From NCBI GenBank assembly GCA_947259175.1, contig CAMYKW010000019.1, positions 1 through 64,000 on the forward strand: DNA of 64,000 nt. The letters are read 5' to 3'. Below are positions 8,708 to 18,379 of this stretch, piece after piece. This DNA comes from an uncultured Gammaproteobacteria bacterium. GTDB lineage: Bacteria > Pseudomonadota > Gammaproteobacteria > Arenicellales > JAANXG01. How positions within the stretch are numbered: position 1 is the stretch's first letter; each line of letters opens with the position of its first letter. The translations under genes and the position numbers were made by a program. A model generated the notes under the pieces. The model saw only the letters and a list, made by a program, of their open reading frames with translations, had not been told where the DNA came from and ran no database searches.

Positions 8708-9991
8708 TTAACGGTAGAAAAATTCGACCAGCCCCATGGGGACGACCGGGACGTAGGTGACCAGCATCAGCAACACCAACAGCAGGACGATGAAATACAC
8801 GTTCACCTTGGTGACGTCCCAGATGTCGGCCTTGGCCACCGAGCACGCGGTTACCAGCACACTGGCCACCGGCGGCGTCTGCTGTCCTATGGCGAGGTTC
8901 AAGGTCACAATGATGCCGAAATGCACCGGGTCGATGCCGACCTGATTCACCAGAGGAATCACGATGGGCACGACCAGGATGATCGCCGCCGCGGAGTGCA
9001 GGAACATGCCGATCGCCAGGAAGAACAGATTCAGAATAGCCAGCACCGCAAATTTGTTGCTGGTGAATTCGTTTATCGCGCGCGCCAGGTCCTGCGGTAC
9101 TTGGGCCTCGGTGAGATAAACGCCGACCAGGGCCGACGCCGCAACCAGCAGCATCACCACTGCGGTCTGCACTGCGCCGTCTATTACCGCCGTTTTCAGG
9201 TGCTTCCAATCCAGCTCACGGTAGATCACACCACCGATGAACAACGCCGCGACCACCGCCAAACCCGCGCCCTCGGTGGCGGTGACGAATCCGCCGAAGA
9301 TCCCGCCGAGAATGATAAACGGCAGCAGAAACGCCCACGCCGCGTCCTTGAAGGTTTGCGCCACCCGCTTGAGCCGGAACACCTCTTCCACCGGGTAGTC
9401 GTAACGGACCGCAAACCAGTAGGCGAGCCCCATCATCATCACGCCTCCCAACACGCCGGGGACGATGCCGGCAACAAACAGTTGAACCACTGATGTGTCC
9501 GCCATCACCGCGTACAGGATCATTGGAATGGACGGTGGGATGATGATGGCGATGGACGCGGACGACGAGGTGATCGCCGCTGCGAACGGCCCTGGATAAC
9601 CCTTTTTCTTCATCGCCGGAATGAGGATCGAACCCAGTGCGGCGACATCGGCGACGGCGGAGCCGGAGATTTCGGCGAAAAACATCGATGCACCGATATT
9701 CACCATTGCCAGGCCGCCGCGTATGAATCCCAATATGGCCGAAGCGAAGGCGATCAGGCGCCGCGATATGCCGGTGGAGTTCATGATCGCACCGGCGAGT
9801 ATAAAAAGCGGTATGGCGATCAACGGAAACTTCGTCGATCCGTCATACATCACCAGGGCAAGATTGGGCAGGATGTCGGGGCCCTGGGTCCACACCATGG
9901 CCATGACGCCGACCAGTCCCAACGCCACGGCGATAGGTACGCCGAAGAGTACCAGCATGAACAATCCCACGAGCATCGACAGTAGAATCAT
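8708..9991 (-). CDS. dctM: TRAP transporter large permease DctM
   Basis: A 427-residue, very hydrophobic inner-membrane protein from MILLSMLVGLFMLVLFGVPIAVA to VPVVPMGLVEFFYR, with about 12 membrane segments and the family stretches PLIAIPLFILAGAIMNSTGI and FFAEISGSAVADVAALGSI. It forms the Na+-coupled transport channel with DctQ. The start at 9991 overlaps the dctQ stop in the ATGA manner; a longer open frame upstream is the dctQ region read out of frame. It is separated from the hydratase gene by 34 bases. Confidence 0.96.
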   Translation of the reverse strand: MILLSMLVGLFMLVLFGVPIAVALGLVGVMAMVWTQGPDILPNLALVMYDGSTKFPLIAIPLFILAGAIMNSTGISRRLIAFASAILGFIRGGLAMVNIGASMFFAEISGSAVADVAALGSILIPAMKKKGYPGPFAAAITSSSASIAIIIPPSIPMILYAVMADTSVVQLFVAGIVPGVLGGVMMMGLAYWFAVRYDYPVEEVFRLKRVAQTFKDAAWAFLLPFIILGGIFGGFVTATEGAGLAVVAALFIGGVIYRELDWKHLKTAVIDGAVQTAVVMLLVAASALVGVYLTEAQVPQDLARAINEFTSNKFAVLAILNLFFLAIGMFLHSAAAIILVVPIVIPLVNQVGIDPVHFGIIVTLNLAIGQQTPPVASVLVTACSVAKADIWDVTKVNVYFIVLLLVLLMLVTYVPVVPMGLVEFFYR

Positions 9992-10494
9992 GGTTCCTGC
10001 ATCTTCGGGTGGTGGGGGGTCAGCGCGCGCGCCTCGCGCAACACCTCCGGCAGGCTCAATAACTGGCCGATGATGAACAACACCGCGCCGATCGGTATCA
10101 CCGACTGGGTATACTGGACCTCGATCTGCGGCAGGCTGACCAGGGTATCGCCGACCAGCGCCTCCAGGACGATGTATCCCATCCACGCCAGCAGCGCGAA
10201 GAATGAGATGATGCATAGTTCGGCGACGATCACAATCGCCAGCCGCCAGGGCGGCGGTGTTGCGTCAACCAGACCGGAAAACCCAATGTGCGCGCGCTTA
10301 TAAGCGGCGAGCGCAGCGCCGTAATAAGTCAGCCACGCCAGCAGGATGGAGGCGATCTCGTCGTACCACGACAAGGAATGGCCCGCCTTGCGGTACACCA
10401 CGCCGAGCACCACCACCACCACCAACGCCACCATGATCAGCGCAACGATGATTTCCAGCAGGCGTTCGAAGCCGTTGCGAAATCGCGACCACAT
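9988..10494 (-). CDS. dctQ: TRAP transporter small permease DctQ
   Basis: A 168-residue protein with four predicted membrane segments, starting at MWSRFRNGFERLLEIIVALIM. The family signature in the second segment is visible as SWYDEIASILLAWLTYYGAA, with YKRAHIGFSGLVDATP after it. DctQ pairs with DctM. Upstream the frame remains open, but the region between dctP and this ATG contains a strong hairpin (10521-10544), so the shorter start is preferred. It overlaps dctM by four bases. Confidence 0.93.
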   Translation of the reverse strand: MWSRFRNGFERLLEIIVALIMVALVVVVVLGVVYRKAGHSLSWYDEIASILLAWLTYYGAALAAYKRAHIGFSGLVDATPPPWRLAIVIVAELCIISFFALLAWMGYIVLEALVGDTLVSLPQIEVQYTQSVIPIGAVLFIIGQLLSLPEVLREARALTPHHPKMQEP

Positions 10495-10520
10495 CGCTTC
10501 AGTCCCAGGCAACAAATCGA

Positions 10521-10544
10521 CGCCCCCCCTGTTCAGAGGGGGCG
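10521..10544 (-). terminator. intercistronic GC hairpin between dctP and dctQ
   Basis: On the transcribed minus strand, CGCCCCCT and an arm of consecutive G residues closing with CG pair across loop CTGAAC. No long U run follows, so it looks like an attenuator or 3'-end-stabilising stem rather than a full terminator. Such stems are expected where the soluble binding protein must be made in excess over the membrane subunits. Confidence 0.5.
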
Positions 10545-10561
10545 CCGATCGGTGCAAGGCG

Positions 10562-11539
10562 TTAACCGCCGAGTGATTGCGCTTTGGAAACCAGATCACC
10601 CCCGCCGGGAACCGAGGTGCTGAACTCCTTGTAGATGGAATCGCTGGCCTTGATGAACGCCTGTTTGTCGGCGTTATTCACCTGCACGCCACCGGCCTTG
10701 ATCTTGTTCAATAGATCGATTTCCAGCTTCGCCGCTTGTTCGTAAACGTAGGCCTGAGTTTCTTTGGCCACCTGCTCGAGCGTCGCGCGGACATCCGCCG
10801 GGAGCTTGGCCCATTTCTTGGCGCCGACGGTCACGTAGGCAGGGGTGTATACATGCCCGGTGATGGACAGGTATTTCTGCACCTCGTGAAGTTTGGCGCT
10901 GTAAATCTGCGCATAGGGATTTTCCTGGCCGTCCATGGTCCCCGTTTGCAGCGCGGCGAACACCTCGGAAAACGACATCGGGGTTGGATTGGCGCCGTAG
11001 GTCTTGAACATCTTTACCCGCCATGTCCCCTTGGGGGTGCGCAGTTTGAGCCCCTTGAGGTCGGCGGGAACATTGACCGGCCGACTATTGTTGGTGATGT
11101 GACGAAAGCCGTTTTCCCACACTGCGAGGATCTTGTAGCCCTTGGGCCCGACCGCGGGGGCGAGCTTGCTCCAGAAGATCTCTTTTTCGATGCGCGCCAT
11201 ATGGTCGCGGTCCTTGACCAGGTACGGCATTTCGAACAGGCCGAATTCATCCGCGACCGTTGACATCACCGTCGACGGCAACGCGAAGTCCACGGTGCCG
11301 AGCTTGAGCTTTTGCAACAACTCCTTGTCCTTGCCCAGCTGGCTGGCGCCGAAAACCGTAACCTTTGCCTTTCCCGCCAGTTTGGCATTGGCCCGTTTCG
11401 CGAATTCCTCCGCGGACATGGCGAACAGCGATCCCGGTGCGCCCACATGCCCGAATTTGAGTTCAATGTTATCCGCCTGACCGGCGGGGACCAGTAGCAG
11501 CGCGAGAGCAGCCGCTACGATAGAACGTAGTAGTCTCAT
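10562..11539 (-). CDS. dctP: TRAP transporter periplasmic substrate-binding protein DctP
   Basis: A 325-residue exported receptor. The start at 11539 follows GAGGAG by eight bases and gives a signal peptide (MRLLRSIVAAALALLLVPAGQA). The mature protein begins IELKFGHVGAPGSLFAMSAEEFAKRAN and includes the DctP-family block GLKLRTPKGTWRVKMFKTYGANPTPMSFSEV split around the conserved Arg, then FAALQTGTMDGQENP. Such receptors bind organic acids through the conserved arginine. The ligand is not known; the downstream CoA-transferase and hydratase suggest a carboxylic acid that is degraded through a CoA ester. Confidence 0.95.
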   Translation of the reverse strand: MRLLRSIVAAALALLLVPAGQADNIELKFGHVGAPGSLFAMSAEEFAKRANAKLAGKAKVTVFGASQLGKDKELLQKLKLGTVDFALPSTVMSTVADEFGLFEMPYLVKDRDHMARIEKEIFWSKLAPAVGPKGYKILAVWENGFRHITNNSRPVNVPADLKGLKLRTPKGTWRVKMFKTYGANPTPMSFSEVFAALQTGTMDGQENPYAQIYSAKLHEVQKYLSITGHVYTPAYVTVGAKKWAKLPADVRATLEQVAKETQAYVYEQAAKLEIDLLNKIKAGGVQVNNADKQAFIKASDSIYKEFSTSVPGGGDLVSKAQSLGG

Positions 11540-11661
11540 GATATTGTCTCCTCTGGTTTTACTCAGCGCCCGTAAGCGCCCTTGGTACAAAAATCTGCGG
11601 GCTGGGTAACCAGTCCCACGTGCAGATACGCCGTTCTGTTATGCCTGAATTTAGTTTTAAT

Positions 11662-12849
11662 TTAAGCTGCCGCTACGTCATTGTCCTCGCCGGCGGACCC
11701 CGCCAGATAGTCCAGCGCCGCCTGCACGCCGCGTTTCTGATGCGGAATGTTCGCCAGTTCCAACCCCATTTCCACACCGCTCAAGGTCCCGGCCAGCATC
11801 AACTCGTTGAAATCACCCAGGTGTCCGATGCGGAACACCTTGCCCGCCAATTTGCCCAGACCGTTGCCCAGGGACATGTTGAAGTTCGCCAGCACCACCT
11901 CCCGGTACGCATCGGCATCGTGTCCGTCGGGCATCATCACGGCGGTTAACGAGTTGCTGTATTCGCTGGGCTCCAGGCAGACAATGTCAAGTCCCCAACC
12001 GCGCACCGCGCGGCGGGTGGCCTCCGCCAGCCGTGCGTGGCGGGCGAACACCGCGTCCAGGCCCTCGTCGAGCAACATGGCGATGGCCTCGCGCAAACCG
12101 TAGAGCAGGTTGGTGGCCGGGGTATAGGGGAACAAGCCGTTCTTGTTCGCCGCCAACATCGCCTCCCAGTTCCAATAGGAATTGGGCAGCGTGGCGGTTT
12201 TGGCGGCGCTCAATGCCTTATCGCTCACCGCATTGAAACTCAGCCCCGGCGGCAACATCAGTCCCTTTTGGGAACCGGCCACGGTGACGTCCACACCCCA
12301 CTCGTCGTGCCGGTAGTCGATGGAAGCGAGGGACGAGATGGTGTCCACTATCAGCAATGCCGGGTGCCCGGCGCGGTTCATGGCGGCGCGAATTTCGGCG
12401 ATGCGCGACGCCACGCCGGTGGAGGTCTCGTTGTGCACAATACACACCGCTTTGATCTTGTGCGCCTTGTCACCGACCAACTGCAGCTCGATGGCCAGAG
12501 GGTCCGCGCCGTGTCGCCAATCACCCGGCAGATAAATGGTTTCCAGGTCATAGCGGCGGGCCAGGTTGTACCAGGTGGCGGCGAAATGCCCGGTCTCGCA
12601 CATCAATACGGTGTCCCCGGGCGACAGGCAGTTGACCAGCGCGGCCTCCCAGGCGCCGGTGCCGGAAGCGGGGTATATCACCACCGGGTGACGGGTTTTG
12701 AATACCGCCCGTAGACCGTCGAGTACTTCCAGGCCGAGACGCGAGAAATCGGCGCCACGATGATCGATGGTGGCGGAATCTATAGCGCGGAGTATACGAT
12801 CGGGAACGTTGGTGGGTCCGGGTATCTGCAGAAAATGACGCCCGCTCAT
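11662..12849 (-). CDS. class V aminotransferase (serine/alanine/aspartate-glyoxylate type)
   Basis: A 395-residue PLP enzyme of the serine- or alanine-glyoxylate aminotransferase group. It begins FLQIPGPTNVPDRILRA, has ASGTGAWEAALVNCLSPGD, the cofactor-aspartate region LLIVDTISSLASID, and the PLP lysine in VTVAGSQKGLMLPPG. The C-terminus has the family-typical GLGKLAGKVFRIGHLGD. The reaction expected is amination of glyoxylate to glycine. It is divergent from the FAD/Fe-S dehydrogenase at 12991, which could supply glyoxylate, and upstream of the TRAP genes on the same strand (122 bases to the dctP start). The amino donor cannot be fixed by inspection; aspartate-glyoxylate enzymes of the beta-hydroxyaspartate cycle are close relatives. 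Confidence 0.88.
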   Translation of the reverse strand: MSGRHFLQIPGPTNVPDRILRAIDSATIDHRGADFSRLGLEVLDGLRAVFKTRHPVVIYPASGTGAWEAALVNCLSPGDTVLMCETGHFAATWYNLARRYDLETIYLPGDWRHGADPLAIELQLVGDKAHKIKAVCIVHNETSTGVASRIAEIRAAMNRAGHPALLIVDTISSLASIDYRHDEWGVDVTVAGSQKGLMLPPGLSFNAVSDKALSAAKTATLPNSYWNWEAMLAANKNGLFPYTPATNLLYGLREAIAMLLDEGLDAVFARHARLAEATRRAVRGWGLDIVCLEPSEYSNSLTAVMMPDGHDADAYREVVLANFNMSLGNGLGKLAGKVFRIGHLGDFNELMLAGTLSGVEMGLELANIPHQKRGVQAALDYLAGSAGEDNDVAAA

Positions 12850-12887
12850 TCGGCCCTCATGATAGTGTGCCCTTGGTAGTGAATTGC

Positions 12888-12897
12888 ATTCTGAATG
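12888..12897. promoter_or_regulatory. possible palindromic operator in divergent promoter
   Basis: Between the divergent aminotransferase and FAD/Fe-S dehydrogenase genes the sequence GCATTCTGAATGT holds a small palindrome, CATTC and GAATG around one base. It lies in an AT-rich stretch where both promoters must be. Assignment to a regulator is not possible from one site. Confidence 0.2.
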
Positions 12898-12990
12898 TTA
12901 TTTTGGCGTAATGTCAAGGCACCGAACCCGACCCTTGATACGCGCGGGCGCTCGTAAGATCTGGAAAATTGTTTCCCGCTATCGAGTTCC

Positions 12991-15900
12991 ATGCGCGAAC
13001 GAAACTATCGCACGCACGCTGTGAACGATCCACGCAAGACTACAGACCCGGCTAATGCATCCGCCGCGGCTACCCCGGAGCGCGCATCTGCGGCGGGTGC
13101 CGCGCAGCGGGCGCAGCGCGCAGCCCCGGGCGATCCACGGCTGGCGGCGCGTCTGTCGCGCGAGGTGGAGGGGGAGGTGTTGTTCGACAAATTCAGCCGC
13201 GGCCGTTACAGCACCGACGCATCGATCTATCAGATCGAGCCGGTGGGTGTGGTGGTGCCGAAGACCTGGCAGGATGTGGTCAGCACGATTCAGGTTGCCG
13301 CCGAAGAGGGGGTGCCGATCCTGCCGCGGGGCGGGGGAACCTCGCAATGCGGCCAGACGGTGGGCAAGGCGATTGTCATCGATGTCAGTGTCCACTTGCG
13401 AAGCGTGCTGGAGCTTGATACGGCCGCCCGGCGCGCGGTCGTGGAGCCGGGCATCGTGCTCGATCGACTGAACGCGCTGCTGGCGCCGCACGGGCTGATG
13501 TTTCCGGTTGATGTATCCACCGCCAGCCGTGCCACGCTGGGTGGCATGACCGGCAACAACAGTTGCGGCGCGCGTTCCATCCTCTACGGCACGATGCGTA
13601 ACAATGTGCGCGCTATCGATGCAATACTCGTCAACGGCGGGCGCATGACTTTCGGCCCATTGTCCGCAACCGGAGATCAATCGCCGCTGGTGCGGTCGTT
13701 ATTGGCATTGGGGCAACGCGAGCAGGAGGAGATAGGAAAACGTTTTCCGCAACTTCAGCGACGCGTGGGTGGTTATAACGTCGATGCGCTGGTTTCCGGT
13801 GGCCGCGCGCCGGATGTCAATCTGGCGCATATTCTGGTGGGCTCCGAGGGAACCCTGGCGTTTTCCGAACGGATTCATCTCGATTTGCAGGAGATTCCGG
13901 CGCACAAAACCCTCGGCGTGTGCCATTTTCCGAATTTCTACGCAGCCATGGATGCGGCGCAACATCTGGTCAAACTGGGTCCGAGCGCGGTGGAACTGGT
14001 CGACCGCACCATGATCGACCTGGCGCGGGATATCCCCATGTTTCGCGCGACGGTGGATCGTTTCGTCGAAGGCGAGCCGGAGGCGCTGTTACTGGTCGAG
14101 TTTTGCGGCGATGACCCAGGCGCGGTGGGCGATAAACTGGATGAGCTGGTTCAGTGCATGGCGGATCTCGGATTTGACCGCGCGGTAATCAAGGCCGTCG
14201 AGCCCGGTTTTCAGAAAGCGATATGGGAGGTGCGCAAGGCCGGACTCAACATCATGATGTCGATGAAGGGCGATGGCAAACCGGTGTCGTTTGTTGAGGA
14301 CTGTGCGGTGCGCCTGGAAGACCTCGCCGAGTACACGGATCGGCTGACCGAGGTGTTTCGTAAACATGGGACCACCGGCACCTGGTACGCCCACGCCTCG
14401 GTCGGCTGTCTCCACGTGCGGCCGGTATTGAACTTGAAGCTGGAAATCGAGGCCAAAAAAATGCGCGCCATTGCCGAAGAGGCTTTCGCGATGGTCCGCG
14501 AATACAAGGGTTCGCACTCCGGTGAGCATGGTGACGGATTGGTGCGTTCCGAGTTTCACCAGTCCATGTTCGGTCCACGGATGGTGAAGAATTTTACACA
14601 CGTCAAGCAGCTCTTCGATCCTGCAGGATTGATGAATCCCGGCAAGATAGTCGATCCACCGCGAATGGATGACCGCAGCCTGTTTCGCTACAAACCCGGC
14701 TATCAAACCGCGGCGCCGGACACCGCCCTGGATTGGTCCGCGTGGGGGGGATTCGCTGCCGCCGTAGAGATGTGTAACAACAATGGCGCCTGCCGTAAGT
14801 TCGATGCGGGGGTCATGTGCCCTTCGTATCGCGCCACAAACGCGGAACAGCATCTTACGCGGGGGCGCGCCAATTCCTTGCGTCTCGCGCTGTCGGGCCA
14901 ATTGGATCGCGACGCGTTCACCTCACCCGAGATGCACGCGACCATGAGCCTGTGTGTGAGCTGCAAGGGGTGCCGGCGTGAATGTCCTACCGGCGTTGAT
15001 ATGGCCAAGATGAAAATCGAGTTTCTTCATCACTATCATCGCCGCCACGGATTGGGCATGCGCGAACGCCTGATCGCTTATCTGCCGAGATACGCCCCCT
15101 GGGTGTCCCGCATCCACGCGCTCGCCAATCTGCGCAATCGCAACCGCCTCGCAGCGCGTCTGGGCGAGCGATTTCTGGGTATCAGCGCCGAGCGGTCGCT
15201 GCCCCAATGGCATCCCACGCCGTTTTTGAATGGCAACGGCCTGGCGTCGGGGGACGGCAAGGCCGGGGGAGTTGCGTTGTTTGCGGACACCTTCAACCGT
15301 TATTTTGAGCCGCACAACCTGACAGCCGCGGCTGCGGTGCTGCGCGCGGCGGGCTTCCGCATTCACATCCCTGAAGCGGTGGACGGCACCCGGCGCCCGC
15401 TATGCTGCGGTCGCACGTTTCTCGCCGCGGGGCTGGTGGAGGAGGCGGCTGGCGAGGCGCGCCGCACGCTGGCGGCGCTCACGCCGTATATTGAACGCGG
15501 CATCCCGGTGGTCGGCCTCGAACCATCGTGCCTGCTGACCTTTCGTGACGAGTATCGCAGCATACTTCCGGGTACACAGGTCGAGCGGCTGGCCGCCGGC
15601 GCCAAGCTGTTTGAAGAGTTTCTCGCCGAGCGGCACCGCGACGGATCGCTGCAATTGGCGATGCGTGCTGATGGGCCAACCCAGGTTGCCGTGCACGGAC
15701 ATTGTCATCAAAAGGCCTTTGACGTGATGGATGCGGTAGTCGAAGTTTTGGCATTGGTGCCGGGGGCGGATGTGGAAACGATTCAATCCGGATGTTGCGG
15801 TATGGCGGGCAGTTTTGGCTACAATGCCGAGACCTACGATGTTTCGACCAGGATCGCGGCGCTCGGGTTGATTCCCGCGATTCGCGAACTGGATCCCGGC

Positions 15901-16023
15901 ACGCGGATTGTGGCCGACGGAACCAGTTGCCGGCATCAAATCGCCGATCTTACCGGGCGCCACGCGACGCACGTCGCCTGTATCATGCGCGATGCTTTGC
16001 TAGGCGAGAAGGCTACGCGGTAA
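12991..16023 (+). CDS. FAD-binding and Fe-S 2-hydroxyacid dehydrogenase (GlcD-GlcF fusion, YdiJ-like)
   Basis: A 1010-residue flavoprotein. Residues about 75-290 form the FAD-binding domain ([18 protein letters not shown]), about 300-560 the FAD-oxidase C domain ([15 protein letters not shown]). Then come two ferredoxin-like cysteine sets: CNNNGACRK from C595 with a later MCPSY, and [12 protein letters not shown] from C655. The C-terminal third has two CCG cysteine-rich modules ([11 protein letters not shown] near 805 and [12 protein letters not shown] near 934), as in GlcF and heterodisulfide-reductase-like subunits. Related fusions oxidise D-2-hydroxyglutarate, D-lactate or glycolate and pass electrons to quinone. 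Divergence from a glyoxylate aminotransferase favours glycolate, but this is inference. The 3' end overlaps rpiA by 11 bases. Confidence 0.9.
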   Translation: MRERNYRTHAVNDPRKTTDPANASAAATPERASAAGAAQRAQRAAPGDPRLAARLSREVEGEVLFDKFSRGRYSTDASIYQIEPVGVVVPKTWQDVVSTIQVAAEEGVPILPRGGGTSQCGQTVGKAIVIDVSVHLRSVLELDTAARRAVVEPGIVLDRLNALLAPHGLMFPVDVSTASRATLGGMTGNNSCGARSILYGTMRNNVRAIDAILVNGGRMTFGPLSATGDQSPLVRSLLALGQREQEEIGKRFPQLQRRVGGYNVDALVSGGRAPDVNLAHILVGSEGTLAFSERIHLDLQEIPAHKTLGVCHFPNFYAAMDAAQHLVKLGPSAVELVDRTMIDLARDIPMFRATVDRFVEGEPEALLLVEFCGDDPGAVGDKLDELVQCMADLGFDRAVIKAVEPGFQKAIWEVRKAGLNIMMSMKGDGKPVSFVEDCAVRLEDLAEYTDRLTEVFRKHGTTGTWYAHASVGCLHVRPVLNLKLEIEAKKMRAIAEEAFAMVREYKGSHSGEHGDGLVRSEFHQSMFGPRMVKNFTHVKQLFDPAGLMNPGKIVDPPRMDDRSLFRYKPGYQTAAPDTALDWSAWGGFAAAVEMCNNNGACRKFDAGVMCPSYRATNAEQHLTRGRANSLRLALSGQLDRDAFTSPEMHATMSLCVSCKGCRRECPTGVDMAKMKIEFLHHYHRRHGLGMRERLIAYLPRYAPWVSRIHALANLRNRNRLAARLGERFLGISAERSLPQWHPTPFLNGNGLASGDGKAGGVALFADTFNRYFEPHNLTAAAAVLRAAGFRIHIPEAVDGTRRPLCCGRTFLAAGLVEEAAGEARRTLAALTPYIERGIPVVGLEPSCLLTFRDEYRSILPGTQVERLAAGAKLFEEFLAERHRDGSLQLAMRADGPTQVAVHGHCHQKAFDVMDAVVEVLALVPGADVETIQSGCCGMAGSFGYNAETYDVSTRIAALGLIPAIRELDPGTRIVADGTSCRHQIADLTGRHATHVACIMRDALLGEKATR

Positions 16024-16672
16024 TTTTCTCCAATCCGGACTCGGTGCCGAGCAATAACACATCCGCGGGACGGCGGGCGAAGATGCCGTTGGTCACCACA
16101 CCGGCGATATGGTCGAGACTTTCCTCCAATTCCACCGGATTGATGATGTTCAGGTTGTGGACGTCCAGAATCAGATTGCCGTTGTCGGTGGTAAAACCGG
16201 GCCGCAGTTCCGGCTGGCCGCCGAGTTTGACCAGCTGGCGTCCAACAAAGCTGCGCGCCATCGGAATGACCTCGACGGGCAGCGGGAACGCGCCAAGCAC
16301 ATCGACGAGTTTGCTGTCATCGGCGATGCAGATGAATTTTTCGCTCGCCGCCGCCACGATCTTCTCCCGCGTTAGCGCGCCGCCGCCGCCTTTGACCAGG
16401 TGCAGATGACGGGTTGCTTCATCCGCGCCATCGACATACAGCGGAAGGTCCCCGGTATCGCTCAACTCGAGCACCGGTATGTTGTGCTGCTTGAGGCGTT
16501 CCGCCGAGGCTACCGAACTCGCCACTGCGCCATCGAGCTTGTTCTTGACCTTGACCAGGGCGTCAATGAAATAGTCGGCGGTCGATCCGGTGCCGACTCC
16601 AATGACCATGTCCCAATCGATGAATTCGAGTGCGGCTTCCGCCGCCGCCTTTTTTTGATCTTCTCGCGTCAT
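16013..16672 (-). CDS. rpiA: ribose-5-phosphate isomerase A
   Basis: A 219-residue enzyme interconverting ribose 5-phosphate and ribulose 5-phosphate in the pentose phosphate and Calvin pathways. It starts at [17 protein letters not shown]; a longer open frame upstream does not resemble the family. Motifs: [37 protein letters not shown] broken at the catalytic Asp/Glu region, [19 protein letters not shown], and [11 protein letters not shown]. It converges with, and slightly overlaps, the dehydrogenase gene. Confidence 0.98.
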   Translation of the reverse strand: MTREDQKKAAAEAALEFIDWDMVIGVGTGSTADYFIDALVKVKNKLDGAVASSVASAERLKQHNIPVLELSDTGDLPLYVDGADEATRHLHLVKGGGGALTREKIVAAASEKFICIADDSKLVDVLGAFPLPVEVIPMARSFVGRQLVKLGGQPELRPGFTTDNGNLILDVHNLNIINPVELEESLDHIAGVVTNGIFARRPADVLLLGTESGLEKITA

Positions 16673-16808
16673 ATTGATACAACCTGTTAGGCTAAGGCCG
16701 TATAGTGCACCGAGGCGTCCCGGTAGCATATACGGTCGGATGTTTAGAAAACATACAGCATACTCACACGGTCGCTATTAAGAAAGTACCCCGAACCTGG
16801 AAGTTAAC

Positions 16809-18320
16809 ATGCCGGAGACCTATCTCAAGAAGATACTCAAGGCGCGTGTTTACGACGTGGCTCAAGAAACCCCGCTGGACTACGCCCCAAGTCTCTCCGT
16901 GCGTCTTAATAACCGTGTGTGGCTGAAGCGGGAGGACGAGCAGCCGGTGTTTTCATTCAAATGCCGGGGCGCTTACAACAAAATGGTGCAGCTGGACGCT
17001 GCCCTGCTTAGAAAGGGCGTGATCACGGCATCCGCCGGTAACCATGCCCAGGGCGTCGCGCTGGGGGCGCGGCACCTGCACGGCAAGGCGATTATCGTGA
17101 TGCCCAACACCACGCCCAGGATAAAGGTGGATGCGGTCGGCCGTTTGGGCGCGGAGGTGATACTTCATGGTGACAATTACGACGACGCCTACGATTGCGC
17201 GCAACAGCTTGCCGCCAAGAAGCGGCTGACTTTCGTTCACCCCTATGACGATCCGGAAGTCATTGCCGGTCAGGGCACCATCGCGTTCGAGATTCTGAAA
17301 CAGTTTACCGAGTCGATTCATGCCGTGTTCGTGCCGGTTGGAGGCGGTGGTTTGATCTCCGGTATTGCCAGCTATATCAAGCAGATTCATCCCGAGGTTA
17401 AGGTGATCGGCGTCGAACCCGATGATGCCGATGCCATGTGTCGGTCGCTGCGTGCCGGACGCAGAATAAGGCTCAAGGAAGTTGGGATGTTCGCGGATGG
17501 TGTGGCGGTGCGGCAGGTGGGTAAGGAGACGTTTCGCGTGGTGCGGAAGTTTGTCGATCAGGTTTTGTGTGTCAGTACCGATCAAACTTGCGCTGCAATC
17601 AAGGACATTTTCGAGGATACCCGGTCGGTTATGGAGCCTGCCGGGGCGCTGGCAGTGGCGGGGCTCAAGGAGTATGCCGAGCGCACCGCAGTACAGGGGG
17701 AGAACCTGATCGCGATCACTTCCGGCGCCAACATGAACTTCGATCGCCTGCGACACGTGTCCGAGCGCGCCGAACTGGGTGAGAGGCGCGAGGCGATTCT
17801 GGCGGTGACGATCCCCGAGCGTCCAGGCAGTTTTCGCAAGTTATGCTCGGTAATCAGCAATCGGGCGATCACCGAGTTCGACTACCGCTATGCGGATGCG
17901 CAGGAAGCGCACGTGTATGTCGGAGTGCAGATCCAAAGTTCTTCTGAGATCGATACTTTAATAAAGAAATTGGAGCGTAACGACTATCCGACCTTGGATC
18001 TGACCGACAATGAGATGGCTAAGGTCCATATCCGCCATCTGGTGGGAGGCCGGGCGCCCCAGGCCAAGCACGAGATCGTGTACCGTTTCGAATTTCCCGA
18101 ACGCCCCGGAGCGCTGCGTGAGTTTCTGCAGAAAATGGGGCATAACTGGAACATCACGCTGTTTCATTACCGAAACCACGGCGCGGATTTCGGGCGGGTG
18201 TTGTGCGGCATGCAGATCCCTGAACAAGAGAAACGGGCTTTTCGCGAGTTTCTAACGGCTCTCGGCTATCCGTATAAGAATGAAACCGACAATCCGGCTT
18301 ACCGGCTGTTTCTGGGATGA
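16809..18320 (+). CDS. ilvA: threonine ammonia-lyase, biosynthetic
   Basis: A 503-residue PLP enzyme that deaminates threonine to 2-oxobutanoate, the first step of isoleucine synthesis. The cofactor lysine is K51 in SFKCRGAYNKM, the phosphate loop is VPVGGGGLISG, and the catalytic domain ends near residue 320. Two ACT-like regulatory domains follow (AILAVTIPERPGSFRKLC and IVYRFEFPERPGALREFLQ), which in the long-form enzyme bind isoleucine and valine. Full length for the E. coli-type protein. Its promoter lies in the 136 bases divergent from rpiA. Confidence 0.98.
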   Translation: MPETYLKKILKARVYDVAQETPLDYAPSLSVRLNNRVWLKREDEQPVFSFKCRGAYNKMVQLDAALLRKGVITASAGNHAQGVALGARHLHGKAIIVMPNTTPRIKVDAVGRLGAEVILHGDNYDDAYDCAQQLAAKKRLTFVHPYDDPEVIAGQGTIAFEILKQFTESIHAVFVPVGGGGLISGIASYIKQIHPEVKVIGVEPDDADAMCRSLRAGRRIRLKEVGMFADGVAVRQVGKETFRVVRKFVDQVLCVSTDQTCAAIKDIFEDTRSVMEPAGALAVAGLKEYAERTAVQGENLIAITSGANMNFDRLRHVSERAELGERREAILAVTIPERPGSFRKLCSVISNRAITEFDYRYADAQEAHVYVGVQIQSSSEIDTLIKKLERNDYPTLDLTDNEMAKVHIRHLVGGRAPQAKHEIVYRFEFPERPGALREFLQKMGHNWNITLFHYRNHGADFGRVLCGMQIPEQEKRAFREFLTALGYPYKNETDNPAYRLFLG

Positions 18321-18351
18321 CGGGTGGGATTAGCCGATGTGCGCGGGCATG

Positions 18352-18373
18352 CATTGTCCGCTTGCGGGCAATG
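18352..18373. terminator. weak hairpin between convergent ilvA and membrane protein gene
   Basis: CATTGTCC and GGGCAATG pair over a six-base loop in the 59-base gap between two convergent genes. One pair is a G-U wobble and no T run follows on either strand, so it is at best a factor-dependent end signal. Confidence 0.3.
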
Positions 18374-18379
18374 AATGTC

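Noticed and set aside
11662-18320. Beta-hydroxyaspartate cycle cluster
   Set aside because: The aminotransferase could be BhcA-like and ilvA resembles BhcB in fold, but ilvA has clear ACT domains of the isoleucine enzyme, and no aldolase or iminosuccinate reductase gene is present.
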